A stretch of 64,000 nt of DNA, taken from positions 1 to 64,000 of the forward strand of contig NZ_NFJP01000010.1 of assembly GCF_002159915.1 (NCBI RefSeq), given 5' to 3'. The stretch comes from Gordonibacter sp. An230. GTDB taxonomy: Bacteria > Actinomycetota > Coriobacteriia > Coriobacteriales > Eggerthellaceae. This document shows positions 53,763 to 63,153 of this stretch, one piece after another (position 1 is the stretch's first letter; each line of letters opens with the position of its first letter). The notes below the pieces were generated by a model. That model did not search any database. It saw nothing but the letters and a program-made list of their open reading frames with translations, and had not been told where the DNA came from. A program made the translations under genes and the position numbers.

Positions 53763-54923
53763 CTACCCCGCCACCGCTTCGAAACCTTCTGAATCCGCTT
53801 CGGATCGAAGGTCGTCATCGTCCCCGACCTCGCATGGAACCTGAAAACCGCCCATGCCCGGCACGAAGCACGCGTCTTCGTCAAGATCGCGAACGAAGCG
53901 CACGATGAGATCCACCGCCGCATCGAGGTCGTCGAGGCACACCACTTCGGTTGGCGTGTGCATGTAGCGCAGCGGCACGGACACGAGGCCTGTAGGAACG
54001 CCGCCGCGGGCCATCTGGATGGCACGCGCGTCAGTGCCCGTCACGCCCGGCTCGGCTTCGATCTGATACGGCAGCCCCTCGGCTTCGGCAGCGGCCACGA
54101 GGCGCTCGAACACCTCGGGGTTGATGTTGGGTCCGCGCGCGATGACAGGACCTTCACCGCAGACGATCTTCCCATGCTTGGCCCTGTCGATGCCCGGATA
54201 GTCGGTTGCATGCGTCACGTCGAAGGCCAGCCCCACGTCCGGACGCACCGAGTACGCGCTCGTCTGCGCGCCGCGCACGCCGATCTCCTCCTGCACGGTG
54301 GCGGCGAAGATGAAGTCGCCCGCCGGACGCGGTCCCTTCGCCAGCCGCTGAAGCACGCGCGTGCCGATCCACACCCCCGCCTTGTCGTCGAATGCTCGCG
54401 ACACGGCCATGTTCGCGCCGAAGCGCTCGAAACCGACGCCGAAGGTGACCACGTCGCCCACTCGGACGAGCTTCCTCACCTTCTTGGCGGGAAGGCCCAA
54501 GTCGATGACCAGCTTGTCGAGGGGGGTGACGTTTTTGCGCTCGTCGGGCTCGATGAGATGGATGGGCTTGCGCCCCACCACACCCCGTAACGGCACGAAG
54601 GAGTTCGAAGCGTGCACGTCCACGCGCAAGCCCGGCAAGATAGCAGCGTCCACGCCGCCCACCGCCGCGACGGAGAGAAAACCGTCGTCGGAGACATAGG
54701 TGACCATGAGGCCGATCTCGTCCATATGGGCCGACAGCATGAGCGAGGGACCGGCACCCGCTCCCTTGAGCCTGGCGTGCACCGAGCCCATCGCATCCGT
54801 CTCGACCTCGTCGGCCGCATCGGAGACCCGCTCGCGAACGAGCGCGGCGACGCCGATCTCCGAACCGGTGGCCGAGGGGGTCTCGAGCAATCGCTTGAGA
54901 AATTTCACCTGCTTGTTCTTCAT
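53763..54923 (-). CDS. M42 family metallo-aminopeptidase
   Basis: 386 residues from the ATG at 54923 (AGGGAG upstream). Two-metal site residues are in LSAHMDEIGLM, AFDDKAGVW, VQEEIGVRGA, GLAFDVTHATDYPG and RYMHTPTEVV. The PDZ-like insert domain (about 70-160) is present. Similar to YsdC/glutamyl aminopeptidase; some M42 members are endoglucanases by annotation only. Cytoplasmic peptide turnover. The C-terminus has an acidic extension. Confidence 0.9.
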   Translation of the reverse strand: MKNKQVKFLKRLLETPSATGSEIGVAALVRERVSDAADEVETDAMGSVHARLKGAGAGPSLMLSAHMDEIGLMVTYVSDDGFLSVAAVGGVDAAILPGLRVDVHASNSFVPLRGVVGRKPIHLIEPDERKNVTPLDKLVIDLGLPAKKVRKLVRVGDVVTFGVGFERFGANMAVSRAFDDKAGVWIGTRVLQRLAKGPRPAGDFIFAATVQEEIGVRGAQTSAYSVRPDVGLAFDVTHATDYPGIDRAKHGKIVCGEGPVIARGPNINPEVFERLVAAAEAEGLPYQIEAEPGVTGTDARAIQMARGGVPTGLVSVPLRYMHTPTEVVCLDDLDAAVDLIVRFVRDLDEDACFVPGMGGFQVPCEVGDDDDLRSEADSEGFEAVAG

Positions 54924-55085
54924 AACGCTCCCTGTTGTTCGGTCATGTCCGCGCACGGGTCGCGCAACGCGCCGACGCGACGGTTTTCGATCTGCCGCAT
55001 TATAGCGCCTCGCGAGGAAGACGAGCCCGCAGACGCGGGGATGAGGCGCAAACGTCACCGCGAAGGCATGCGGAAGGCCGTGCGG

Positions 55086-55367
55086 CTACCACCACTCTTT
55101 GCGCTTCGCGCGCTTGCGCTCGGGCTTCGGCGGCCTGAAGTCAAGCTCGAGCTGGCCGTCGGAAGCCGATGCGGTCGCCTTCTTCCGCTCGACGCGGTCG
55201 ATGTTCCACGACACGGCGTCTTTCCCGTACATCTCGAGCATCTTGAGGCGCGCGTCGCGCAGGTTGCCTTTCGTACCGGCACGCGAGTCGCTCTCGAACT
55301 CGAACAGACCCGTGCCACGCACGTCGGCGGCGGCGGGAGAGCGGTAGTGGGCGATATAGGTCTGCAT
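55086..55367 (-). CDS. Small hypothetical protein
   Basis: 93 residues. MQTYIAHYRSPAAADVRGTGLFEFESDSRAGTKGNLRDARLKMLEMYGKDAVSWNIDRVERK followed by a basic tail (PERKRAKRKEWW). Looks like a small alpha/beta protein, not recognised. 162 bp upstream of the M42 gene on the same strand. Confidence 0.6.
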   Translation of the reverse strand: MQTYIAHYRSPAAADVRGTGLFEFESDSRAGTKGNLRDARLKMLEMYGKDAVSWNIDRVERKKATASASDGQLELDFRPPKPERKRAKRKEWW

Positions 55368-55652
55368 GTCCTTCCCTCGATGAGATCGGCGGCGGGTAAT
55401 CGTCTGACGGCATCATAGCGCATAACGGGCGCGCGCGGAACGCGAAGGGGCGGAGCACCGAAAGAAGCGGACAGGACGAGACCCTTCTGAGTGTCGAAGA
55501 GCACCGACGCTTTCCGGCACGAACGCAGGCGGTCTCAGACGAGGCGCGCGGTTCACGACGGCCTGACGGGCCTGAAACGACCATGCAACCGCCGAAAAGG
55601 AAAGGCGCAAGGCTGCGTACAATGGCGAAAACGACAGCGAAGATGGAGCAGC

Positions 55653-57995
55653 ATGGACAAGACAGCACACGCATATGCGGTCGTCGCCGACCGCCCGAAG
55701 ACGTCTCCCCTCCCCCCGGCGCCCAAACTCGATCTCGCCAGCGCGCCGACCCCGCCTTCCGAAGCCTTCAAGCCGGGCGTGGCGGGGACGGATGCGACGG
55801 GAAGGAGGCTCGTCATCGTGTCGAACCGCCTCCCCTACCGCATCGAGGGCGATGGCACTGGCAGATTCTCTTTCGAACGCAGCGTCGGCGGGCTTTCGAC
55901 AGGCTTGGGACCATTGCATGAAAAAGCCGGGAACCTCTGGATAGGATGGGCCGACACGGACGGCAGCATCGAAAACCAAGAGCGTTCGGGGCTCGAAAGC
56001 GCACTCGGCGAGCGAGCATGCCGTCCCGTGTTCTTGGACGAGCGAGATGCCCAGCGCTACTACGAAGGATTCTCGAACTCCGCCGTCTGGCCTCTCTTCC
56101 ACGGATTCTCCCACCTCGCGCGCTTCGATAAAGAGGAGTGGGAAGCGTACCGTCGCGTGAACGAGCGTTTCCGCGATGCGGTGGTCGCCGAAGCACGGCC
56201 TGGCGACGTGCTCTGGGTGCAGGATTACCACCTCATGCTCCTGCCGTCGCTTCTGCGCGAAGCGCTGCCCGACGCGCGCATCGGCTTTTTCCTGCACATC
56301 CCCTTCCCCGATTACGAGACGTTCCGCATGCTGCCGTGGCGAGAGGAGATCGTTCGCGGCATGCTGGGTGCCGATCTCATAGGGTTCCATGCCTACGACT
56401 ACGTGAGGCACTTCCTCTCGAGCTGCAGGCGCGTAGCCGGCATAGAGAACGCAAGCGGTGCGCTCATGGTGAGCGGGCGGCTCGTGCAGGCAGACGCATT
56501 CCCCCTCGGCATCGATTACGAACGCTACCGCGATGCCGCTCGCACGCCCGCAGTGCGCCGCGCCGCTGCGGAGTTCACGTCGGAGAGAGGCCACGAGGGC
56601 TGCAAGGTTATGTTATCGGTGGAGCGGCTCGATTACTCCAAGGGCATCCCCGATCGCCTGAACGCCTACGACGCCTTCCTCGATCGCCACCCCGAATGGG
56701 CGGGAAAGGTCGTGCTTGTTCTCGTCACCGTGCCTTCGCGCGAGAACGTGGAGTCGTACCGCAAGCTCAAGAAGCGCATCGACGAGTTGGTGGGCCTCAT
56801 CAACGGCAAGCACTCGACGATGGATTGGACGCCCGTGGAGTACCATTACCGCTCGTTGCCGTTCGACCAGTTGGCAGGGCTGTACGTGGCGAGCGACATC
56901 ATGCTGGTCACCCCTTTGCGCGATGGAATGAACCTCGTGTGCAAAGAGTATCTGGCCTGTCACGATGGCGGCGCAGGCGTGCTCGTGCTATCCGAGATGG
57001 CCGGCGCATCCTCCGAACTGCACGAAGCGATCCTCGTGAACCCCTTCGACCTCGAAGGCATGGTATCGGCCATGGAGCAAGCGCTCGCCATGCCCGAAGA
57101 CGAGCAGCGCCGACGCAACGCGCCCATGCAGCAAAGGCTCGCGCGCTACACGTCGCAAAAATGGGCGCGCGAGTTTTTGAGCGCAATGGACGAGGCGAAA
57201 CAGAGGCAAGAAGGCCTGGGCGCTCGTCTGATCGGATCGGATTTTGCACGCAAACTGGCTGAAGCGTTCCTCAGAGCGCAAAGACGCGCGCTCCTGCTCG
57301 ATTACGACGGGACGCTTGCGCCGTTCTCGAACGAGCCCGAGCATGCGGAACCAGACGCTCGGCTGCTCGAACTCCTGAGGACATTGGCGGCCGCAAAGGA
57401 AACCGACGTGGTGGTGGTGTCGGGACGCGACCGCGCAACACTCGAAACTTGGCTAGGCGGCACGCCCGCAGAGCTGGTGGCCGAGCACGGCGCATGGTTC
57501 CTGGACCGCGCGCGCAACGGCTGGACGCTCGAAGAGCCTCTCGACAATTCTTGGAAAGATTCGATCCGACCGGTGCTCGCCGATTTCGTGGACCGAACGC
57601 CGGGAGCAATCCTTGAGGAGAAAGACTTCTCGCTTGTATGGCATTACCGCATGTGCGGACAAGAGCTGGCCGAGCGCCGCGTGATCGAGCTGAAAAACGC
57701 GCTCGGGGAATTGGCCGAAAGCGGACTTGCTCTCATGGACGGCAACAAGGTGCTCGAGATCAAGCCGAGCGGCGTGAGCAAAGGGCATGCGGCGCGTCGT
57801 TGGTTTTGCGATCCTTCGTACGGCTTCCTGCTAGTCGCAGGTGATGACCGCACCGACGAGGACATGTTCGAAGCCGCGCCGTCAAGTGCATGGACGGTGA
57901 AGGTGGGAGGCGGGCCGACGCGGGCCCGCTTCGCCCTGCGCGACTGCCACGAGATGCGCGCGCTGCTCGAAACGCTGGCGAAAACGGCGAGCTAG
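55653..57995 (+). CDS. otsAB: Fused trehalose-6-phosphate synthase/phosphatase
   Basis: 780 residues from the ATG at 55653 (GGAG upstream). About 50-510 is a GT20 synthase (LVIVSNRLPYRIE, GGLSTGL, WVQDYHLMLLPSLLRE, SVERLDYSKGIPDRL, PLRDGMNLVCKEYLA). About 545-775 is a HAD phosphatase (LLLDYDGTLAPFSNEP, VVVVSGRDRATLETWLG, LLVAGDDRTDEDMFE). Makes trehalose from UDP-glucose and glucose-6-phosphate in one polypeptide. The Pro-rich first 45 residues are not part of the usual domain. Confidence 0.95.
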   Translation: MDKTAHAYAVVADRPKTSPLPPAPKLDLASAPTPPSEAFKPGVAGTDATGRRLVIVSNRLPYRIEGDGTGRFSFERSVGGLSTGLGPLHEKAGNLWIGWADTDGSIENQERSGLESALGERACRPVFLDERDAQRYYEGFSNSAVWPLFHGFSHLARFDKEEWEAYRRVNERFRDAVVAEARPGDVLWVQDYHLMLLPSLLREALPDARIGFFLHIPFPDYETFRMLPWREEIVRGMLGADLIGFHAYDYVRHFLSSCRRVAGIENASGALMVSGRLVQADAFPLGIDYERYRDAARTPAVRRAAAEFTSERGHEGCKVMLSVERLDYSKGIPDRLNAYDAFLDRHPEWAGKVVLVLVTVPSRENVESYRKLKKRIDELVGLINGKHSTMDWTPVEYHYRSLPFDQLAGLYVASDIMLVTPLRDGMNLVCKEYLACHDGGAGVLVLSEMAGASSELHEAILVNPFDLEGMVSAMEQALAMPEDEQRRRNAPMQQRLARYTSQKWAREFLSAMDEAKQRQEGLGARLIGSDFARKLAEAFLRAQRRALLLDYDGTLAPFSNEPEHAEPDARLLELLRTLAAAKETDVVVVSGRDRATLETWLGGTPAELVAEHGAWFLDRARNGWTLEEPLDNSWKDSIRPVLADFVDRTPGAILEEKDFSLVWHYRMCGQELAERRVIELKNALGELAESGLALMDGNKVLEIKPSGVSKGHAARRWFCDPSYGFLLVAGDDRTDEDMFEAAPSSAWTVKVGGGPTRARFALRDCHEMRALLETLAKTAS

Positions 57996-58469
57996 GACGC
58001 TCGAACGGGAGTAATTCGAAGTCGCCGAGCGGTCTGCCAACTCCGGTCCGGAGAGACAATCCGCGTCGACTCCGTTTTGGCGTCGATGCGAAAGGGCATG
58101 AACGCGAGAGGAAGTTGGCGCGAAACCGAGCAGATCAAGCGCTGAATCCTTGACAGGCGATACCGCGAACAGGCGTTTTGCCTGCAACAAACCGAAAACG
58201 CACGTCTTTGAAGGCAGAACCGCCCCACAACGATCTTTCGTGCCCATAAATTGCGTCTTTTCCGCCAGGCCACCGCCGACGAGCGCTCAATCACCTTCGC
58301 GCGACGCCTCAGCCTCATCGGCCTCAAATGAGGGAATTCATGGCGGAAAGCTTCGGGCGAAACAGGTCGCGCCAACCCCTGCTCGACGGAAAGGGAAGCC
58401 GTCGAAGGCAATCGTCCGGCAGAAACCATTCGCGCACCGAAGCATTTCGCTCTCGCCCCATTACAGTTA
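57996..58469. other. Intergenic, no gene recognised
   Basis: About 475 bp between otsAB and the IS110 left side. Frames are short; no repeat or RNA recognised apart from the terminator that follows. Confidence 0.4.
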
Positions 58470-58497
58470 GACCTGGCTCTGCCGGGTCTTTTCTTTT
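58470..58497 (+). terminator. Intrinsic terminator left of IS110
   Basis: GACCTGGC/GCCGGGTC with a 3-nt loop followed by TTTTCTTTT. 475 bp beyond otsAB, just before the insertion sequence. Confidence 0.7.
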
Positions 58498-58539
58498 CCA
58501 GCTCGATTCGCAAGCGGATCACGATGAAGCGGACCCTGC

Positions 58540-58735
58540 GGGGTTGCTGGCCGACCCGCCCCGGATGGCCCTTCGTCCCTGCCTCTCACGAAGGCCCGGG
58601 GGGGTGTTGCCACCAGGGACGGGCGCCGCGGCGAAGGCTGATGGAAACCTGCCGGCCCGAAAGGGCGCGGCTCTGCAATGCGGGTGCCGAAGCTGCGGCC
58701 CGCGCGGTCAGCCAGCATGCCGAAAGGATAGCATC
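58540..58735 (+). ncRNA. Candidate IS110 bridge RNA region
   Basis: Non-coding sequence directly before the transposase. It can fold: GGCCCTTCGT (about 58567-58576) pairs with ACGAAGGCC (about 58588-58596), leaving an 11-nt internal loop CCCTGCCTCTC, with further GC-rich stems downstream. IS110 elements encode a guide (bridge) RNA on this side whose loops read donor and target DNA. Assignment rests on position and the fold. Confidence 0.4.
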
Positions 58736-59905
58736 ATGGAGGCCGCAAGGGCAATCTGCATCGGATTCGACGTGGGCAAGTCGGCGCATCGGGCGTGCGC
58801 CGTCTCCCGGGCGTCCGGGGAGATGCTCTTCAACGAGGCGCTTGAGGACAGGGAGGGGCCCATAGACGAGACGCTCGCGCTCGCGGGCGAAGGGGCGCTC
58901 GTCGTCGTCGACCAGAAGCGCAGCATCGGGGCCCTCGCGCTCGAGCGCGCGAGGGCCGCGGGCATGGAGGTCGCCTACCTGCCGGGCCTGGCGATGAAGC
59001 GCGCCCGGGACATGTTCCCCGGCGCCGCCAAGACCGACGAGATGGACGCCGAGGTCATCGCGCGCACCGCCATCGGGATGCCGCGGTGCCTGCGGCCCGC
59101 GGCCGAGGACGCCGACAGCGGCGCCGAGGTAAGGCTGCCCGCATCGCGGCGGCGCTTCCCGACGGAATGCTCCACGCAGTCGAAGGACCGCCTGCGCTCG
59201 GCGCTGCTCGAGGTCGATCCCGCCTTCGAGGCGGCCGTCGACCTGGGGGCGGCGTGGCAGGTGGGCGTCCTCTCCAGGTTCGGAGGGGCCCTCGGCATAG
59301 CCGCGGCGGGCAGGAGGGGCCACCGCGCCTTCGCCGTGAAGAAGTCGGGGGCGCCCGAGGCGGCGGCCGACGGGCTTTGGGACGCGGCCCTGGCTTCGGC
59401 GAAGTCGGGCGGGCCGCACACGGCCGCGGAGGACGCGGCGGTGAGGATGCTCGCCGAGCGGATAGCGGAAGACCTCGCCAGGGCGGCATCCGTCAGGGAG
59501 TCCATGGACGCGCCGCTCGCCGACGACGCCGTGTGCCGGGCGATGCTCGCCGTTCCGGGCATCGGCCCGAAGGCCGCCTCGGCGCTCGTCGCCGGAGTCG
59601 ACATCGGCCTGCTTTCGAGCCACGACAAGCTGGCGTCTTTTACCGGGCTCGCCCCGAGCAACAGGCGGTCGGGCACCTCCCTGGACTCGGCGTCGTCGTC
59701 GAAGGCCGGCAACAAGGAGCTCAAGAACCCGCTCGTCTTCTCCTGCAACTCCCTCGTCGGCGCTGACAACGGGTTCGGCCGCTACTACGATGCGTGCCGC
59801 GCGCGGGGAACGGGGCGCAACAAGGCCCTCAAGGCCGTGGCGCGAAAGAGGCTGAAGGTCGCCTTCGCCGTCATGCGGGACGCCCGCCCGTACGTCCGAG
59901 CCTAG
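58736..59905 (+). CDS. IS110-family transposase (DEDD)
   Basis: 389 residues from the ATG at 58736 (AAAGGA upstream). N-terminal RuvC-like DEDD domain: CIGFDVGKSAHRAC (first D), VVVDQKRSIGALAL, KTDEMDAEVIARTA (DxxD). C-terminal Tnp domain with AVPGIGPKAASALVAGV, SFTGLAPSNRRSGTS (serine) and GNKELKNPLVFSC. Appears intact; the stretch near residues 120-150 is less typical than the rest. Confidence 0.88.
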   Translation: MEAARAICIGFDVGKSAHRACAVSRASGEMLFNEALEDREGPIDETLALAGEGALVVVDQKRSIGALALERARAAGMEVAYLPGLAMKRARDMFPGAAKTDEMDAEVIARTAIGMPRCLRPAAEDADSGAEVRLPASRRRFPTECSTQSKDRLRSALLEVDPAFEAAVDLGAAWQVGVLSRFGGALGIAAAGRRGHRAFAVKKSGAPEAAADGLWDAALASAKSGGPHTAAEDAAVRMLAERIAEDLARAASVRESMDAPLADDAVCRAMLAVPGIGPKAASALVAGVDIGLLSSHDKLASFTGLAPSNRRSGTSLDSASSSKAGNKELKNPLVFSCNSLVGADNGFGRYYDACRARGTGRNKALKAVARKRLKVAFAVMRDARPYVRA

Positions 59906-60140
59906 CCCTCGGCCGAATCGCCGAAGAAAAGCCCTGTCGCCGGGGTTTGCGCGAGCATGCCCGAATCCAACGGCCCGATCCCGAAGAAGCAATTGACAAA
60001 ACCATAGAAACACCCCCCCCCTCCCCGAGCGCATCCGAGGTGGCCTTGACCAGCCTCGCTCGGAGGCACAACGCGACCTTGGAGGCGAGCGGAGCCGAAG
60101 CCGCGAAGAACGCGCCCCACCCGCGCTTCTCGAACACGTC

Positions 60141-60172
60141 GCATTTCCCACGCTCCCCACATGGGGAGCGAC
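60141..60172 (-). repeat. Solitary degenerate type I-C CRISPR repeat
   Basis: The 32 bp read on the minus strand as GTCGCTCCCCATGTGGGG followed by AGCGTGGGAAATGC. This is the classic type I-C repeat, with a changed 3' end. It lies 134 bp downstream of the cas2 remnant, where a leader and first repeat are expected; the sequence between is AT-rich like a leader. No second repeat was found. Confidence 0.7.
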
Positions 60173-60306
60173 CGCAATATATTGCGTTGATAGTATTTTG
60201 CTGTCAATATGCAGACCAAAGAAGAGTTGTTGTCCCGAAAAACGAGTCGCAAGGACCTCGAAGAGCCCGGATGCGACGCGAACCTCCCCCATGACGCTTG
60301 GGAGCC

Positions 60307-60615
60307 CTATGTTCGCACCGCAGACTGCAGTGCCGAGAAGCCCTCGGCTTCATGCGTCGGTTTCGCGCCCACGTGCTCTATCTTCGTTTGGTACTTGTTG
60401 CCCAGATAATAGAATCGCAAGCTATCCTTCGCAAAGTCGACGAGCTCCACCAGCTTGTTCTTGATGCGCACCATCTCAGCTGCATCGGCAACGCACTCGA
60501 ACACCGAGCTTTACACACGTTGATCATAGTTGACGCAGTGGCGCGCAACCTTCCTCGGCCGCCGTTGCCCCGTCGGATCCTCCGTGCTCACGTCGTACGT
60601 GACGACCGTCAACAT
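60307..60615 (-). pseudogene. cas2: cas2 with in-frame stop
   Basis: 102-codon frame MLTVVTYDVSTEDPTGQRRPRKVARHCVNY ... interrupted by TAA at 60513-60511 where the family has Gln, then SSVFECVADAAEMVRIKNKLVELVDFAKDSLRFYYLGNKY in the same frame to the end. Type I-C Cas2, normal length apart from the stop. AGGTGAG precedes the ATG. Confidence 0.85.
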
Positions 60616-60626
60616 CTCACCTAGCC

Positions 60627-61032
60627 TCACTTCCACAGAAACGGCGGATAGCCGTCCAAATCGCCCCGAATACAGCGCGCAAGCAGAAGCGCCTGCGCAT
60701 GAGGAACAAGTCCGCGAGGAATCTTCTCCTTCGGGAACGAATGCGCGATCGCCTCCCTCTTCCGCTTCTGCCACGCACCGAACAATGCGCCCCCCCCCCT
60801 CGTCGGTCAGACGCGCCTCGCCTGATTCCCGCCGTTCGAACCGCCCGGGCTGCACCACGCGGTTGTTCACCGCCGACAACACGAAGCGATCCGCCACGAC
60901 CGGTCGCAGCCCCTCCATCAGATCTAACGCAAGCAAGTGCCTTCCCGGCTGATCGGCATGCATGAACCAGACATACGGATCGAGCCCCACGCCCTCGAGC
61001 GCCGCCGCGCAATCGTGCGTCAGCACGGTGTT
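60627..61032 (-). pseudogene. cas1: cas1, 5'-truncated and frameshifted
   Basis: Only the C-terminal part of type I-C Cas1 remains: NTVLTHDCAAALEGVGLDP, DLMEGLRPVVADRFVLSAVN, then after a frame change ALFGAWQKRKREAIAHSF and GDLDGYPPFLWK, then stop. The change lies in a run of ten G (plus 60790-60799); nine would restore the frame. The 5' part of the gene and all other cas genes are missing; upstream sequence shows no cas similarity. Confidence 0.82.
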
Positions 61033-61233
61033 TCATGCGCCCTCGAAATTGCTCCCCCATACCGCTACTCGAAGCGCCGGACCCCGCCAAAGACCTATCG
61101 CATGGCTCTCGCAAAACGCAACGTTTGCGCATTCCGTCTGAGATCTTTCCGGAACTTGGGACGACAGACACGTCGACGCGCGATACTGGCCGCATCGCTT
61201 TTGCGCCCGCAACGTCGTCCGAAGGAGCCCGCC

Positions 61234-63042
61234 ATGATCAACGCGTTTTGCAAGAAGCCTTTATGGGAGTGCTCGAAAACGCTCGTCGCCGTCGCCCAAG
61301 GCCGCACGCCCGCCGACACGGTCATCAAGGGCGCGAAGCTCGTGAACGTGTGCACGGGCGAAGTCCAGGAGGGCATCGACGTGGCCATCGCCGAAGGTCG
61401 CATCGCCTACCTCGGTACGGCCGACCACTGCGTCGGCGAAGGCACGCGCATCATAGACGCGGAAGGCCAATGCATCGCCCCCGGATTCCTCGACGGGCAC
61501 ATCCATGTGGAATCGTCCATGATGGGCGCGGGAGAGTACGCGCGCGCCGTCGTCCCGCACGGCACCACGGGAATCTACTGGGATCCGCACGAGGTGTGCA
61601 ACGTGCTGGGCCTCGACGGCGTGCGGCTCATGGCCGAGGATGCGCGCCGCACACCCCTCAAGGCCATGATCACCACGCCGTCGTGCGTACCCGCCGTGCC
61701 CGGCTTCGAGGACACCGGGTCTTCCATCGGCCCCGAAGACATCGCTGAAACGATGGCGTGGCAAAACGTCGTGGGCCTCGGCGAGATGATGAACTTCCCC
61801 GGCATCCTCTCCGGCGCAGACCACGCGCACGGCGAAGTGGCAGAGACGCTGCGCGCCGGAAAAATCGCAACCGGCCACTACTCGCTTCCCGAAACCGACC
61901 GGGGCCTGAACGCCTACGTCGCCTCGGGTGTGCGCTGTTGCCACGAGTCCACGCGCGCGCAAGACGCGCTCGCGAAGATGCGCCTCGGCATGTACGCGCA
62001 ACTGCGCTTCGGCTCGGCCTGGCAGGATCTGCCCGCGCTCGCCGAAGCCGTCGCGTCGCGCGGCATCGACACGCGCTTCGCCAACCTCGTGAGCGACGAC
62101 ACGCATCCGCACACGCTTGTGGCCGACGGACACCTCGACCATATCGTGCGCACGGCTGTGAGCTTGGGCATCGACGCCGTCGTCGCCATCCAGATGGTCA
62201 CCATCAACTGCGCCCAGTGCTTCCAGATGGACCACGACCTGGGCTCCATCGCCCCCGGCAAGTGCGCCGACATCGTGTTCCTGGACGATCTAGAGAGCCT
62301 GCAGGTCACGCGCGTGCTCATCGACGGCGAGGTGGTGGCCGAGAACGGGCGCGCCCTGTTCGACCTGCCGCCCTACCACTACCCCGATTGGGCGACGCGC
62401 TCCATGCACCTGGGACGCGAGATCACGCCGGCAACGTTCGAAGTGGCCGCCCCCGAAGGCGCCTCTGACGGCGGCACCGTGCGCGTGCGCGCGATCGAGG
62501 TCATCCCCGGCAAAGTGGGCACGCTCGAGGCGCACGTCGATCTGCCCGTTAAGAACGGGCGCTTGGAGTCCGCTGCGGAAAAGGACGCGCTCAAGGCGTT
62601 CGTGTTCGAGCGGCACCATGGGACGGGCGCGTTCGGCAGAGGGTTCGTCAAAGGCTTCGGCATCAAACGCGGGGCGATGGCGTCCACCGTGGCGCACGAC
62701 GCGCACAACCTGCTCGTGCTGGGTGCGAACGACGAGGACATGGCCCTGGCCGCGAACACGCTCGCCGCGTGCGGCGGCGGCATGGCCGTGGTCGCCGACG
62801 GAGAGGTGCTGGGCCTTGTGGAGCTTCCCATCGCCGGCCTCATGGACGCGCTTCCCGCCGAGGAGATGAGCGCGAAGGTGCATGCCCTTGAGGACGCCTG
62901 GGCTGCTATCGGCTGCGCCATGCCCTCCCCTTTCATGACGATGGCCCTGATCCCGCTCGCCTGCCTCCCTGAGCTGAGGCTGACGAACCGAGGATTGGTC
63001 GATTGCACGAAGTTCGAGTTCGCGGATTTGGCGGTGGAATAG
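61234..63042 (+). CDS. ade: Adenine deaminase
   Basis: 602 residues from the ATG at 61234, GAAGGAG 7 nt upstream. Converts adenine to hypoxanthine. Metal-site motifs GFLDGHIHVESSMM, TTGIYWDPHEVCNVLGLDG, GLGEMMNFPGIL, IATGHYSLPE, SDDTHPHTL, plus the C-terminal domain with KRGAMASTVAHDAHNLLVLG and GGGMAVV. Two-metal amidohydrolase of the Ade/AdeC type. Purine salvage in the cytoplasm. Confidence 0.96.
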   Translation: MINAFCKKPLWECSKTLVAVAQGRTPADTVIKGAKLVNVCTGEVQEGIDVAIAEGRIAYLGTADHCVGEGTRIIDAEGQCIAPGFLDGHIHVESSMMGAGEYARAVVPHGTTGIYWDPHEVCNVLGLDGVRLMAEDARRTPLKAMITTPSCVPAVPGFEDTGSSIGPEDIAETMAWQNVVGLGEMMNFPGILSGADHAHGEVAETLRAGKIATGHYSLPETDRGLNAYVASGVRCCHESTRAQDALAKMRLGMYAQLRFGSAWQDLPALAEAVASRGIDTRFANLVSDDTHPHTLVADGHLDHIVRTAVSLGIDAVVAIQMVTINCAQCFQMDHDLGSIAPGKCADIVFLDDLESLQVTRVLIDGEVVAENGRALFDLPPYHYPDWATRSMHLGREITPATFEVAAPEGASDGGTVRVRAIEVIPGKVGTLEAHVDLPVKNGRLESAAEKDALKAFVFERHHGTGAFGRGFVKGFGIKRGAMASTVAHDAHNLLVLGANDEDMALAANTLAACGGGMAVVADGEVLGLVELPIAGLMDALPAEEMSAKVHALEDAWAAIGCAMPSPFMTMALIPLACLPELRLTNRGLVDCTKFEFADLAVE

Positions 63043-63153
63043 AGAGCGGGCGGATCGGAGACATCTTCTGGCCCGCTCGCCCCTTGGAACAAGAACCGCT
63101 CGCGCTCTCCGGGTTCGATCAGCCGCTGCCTTCATGCGAGCCCCTCGCGTGAG

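Larger units (their letters stand above)
58500..59990 (+). mobile_element. IS110-family insertion sequence (ends approximate)
   Basis: Transposase gene with a structured non-coding left side of about 230 bp and a right side of unknown length. IS110 elements lack terminal inverted repeats, so the ends cannot be set from one copy. It lies beside the decayed cas locus. Confidence 0.55.

Noticed and set aside
59871-60292. Minus-strand frames over the IS110 right side and leader-like region
   Set aside because: They cross the solitary CRISPR repeat and C-rich run and show no protein similarity I recognise.
60617-61195. 192-codon minus-strand frame over the cas1 remnant
   Set aside because: It is a different frame from the recognisable Cas1 residues and joins unrelated sequence upstream.
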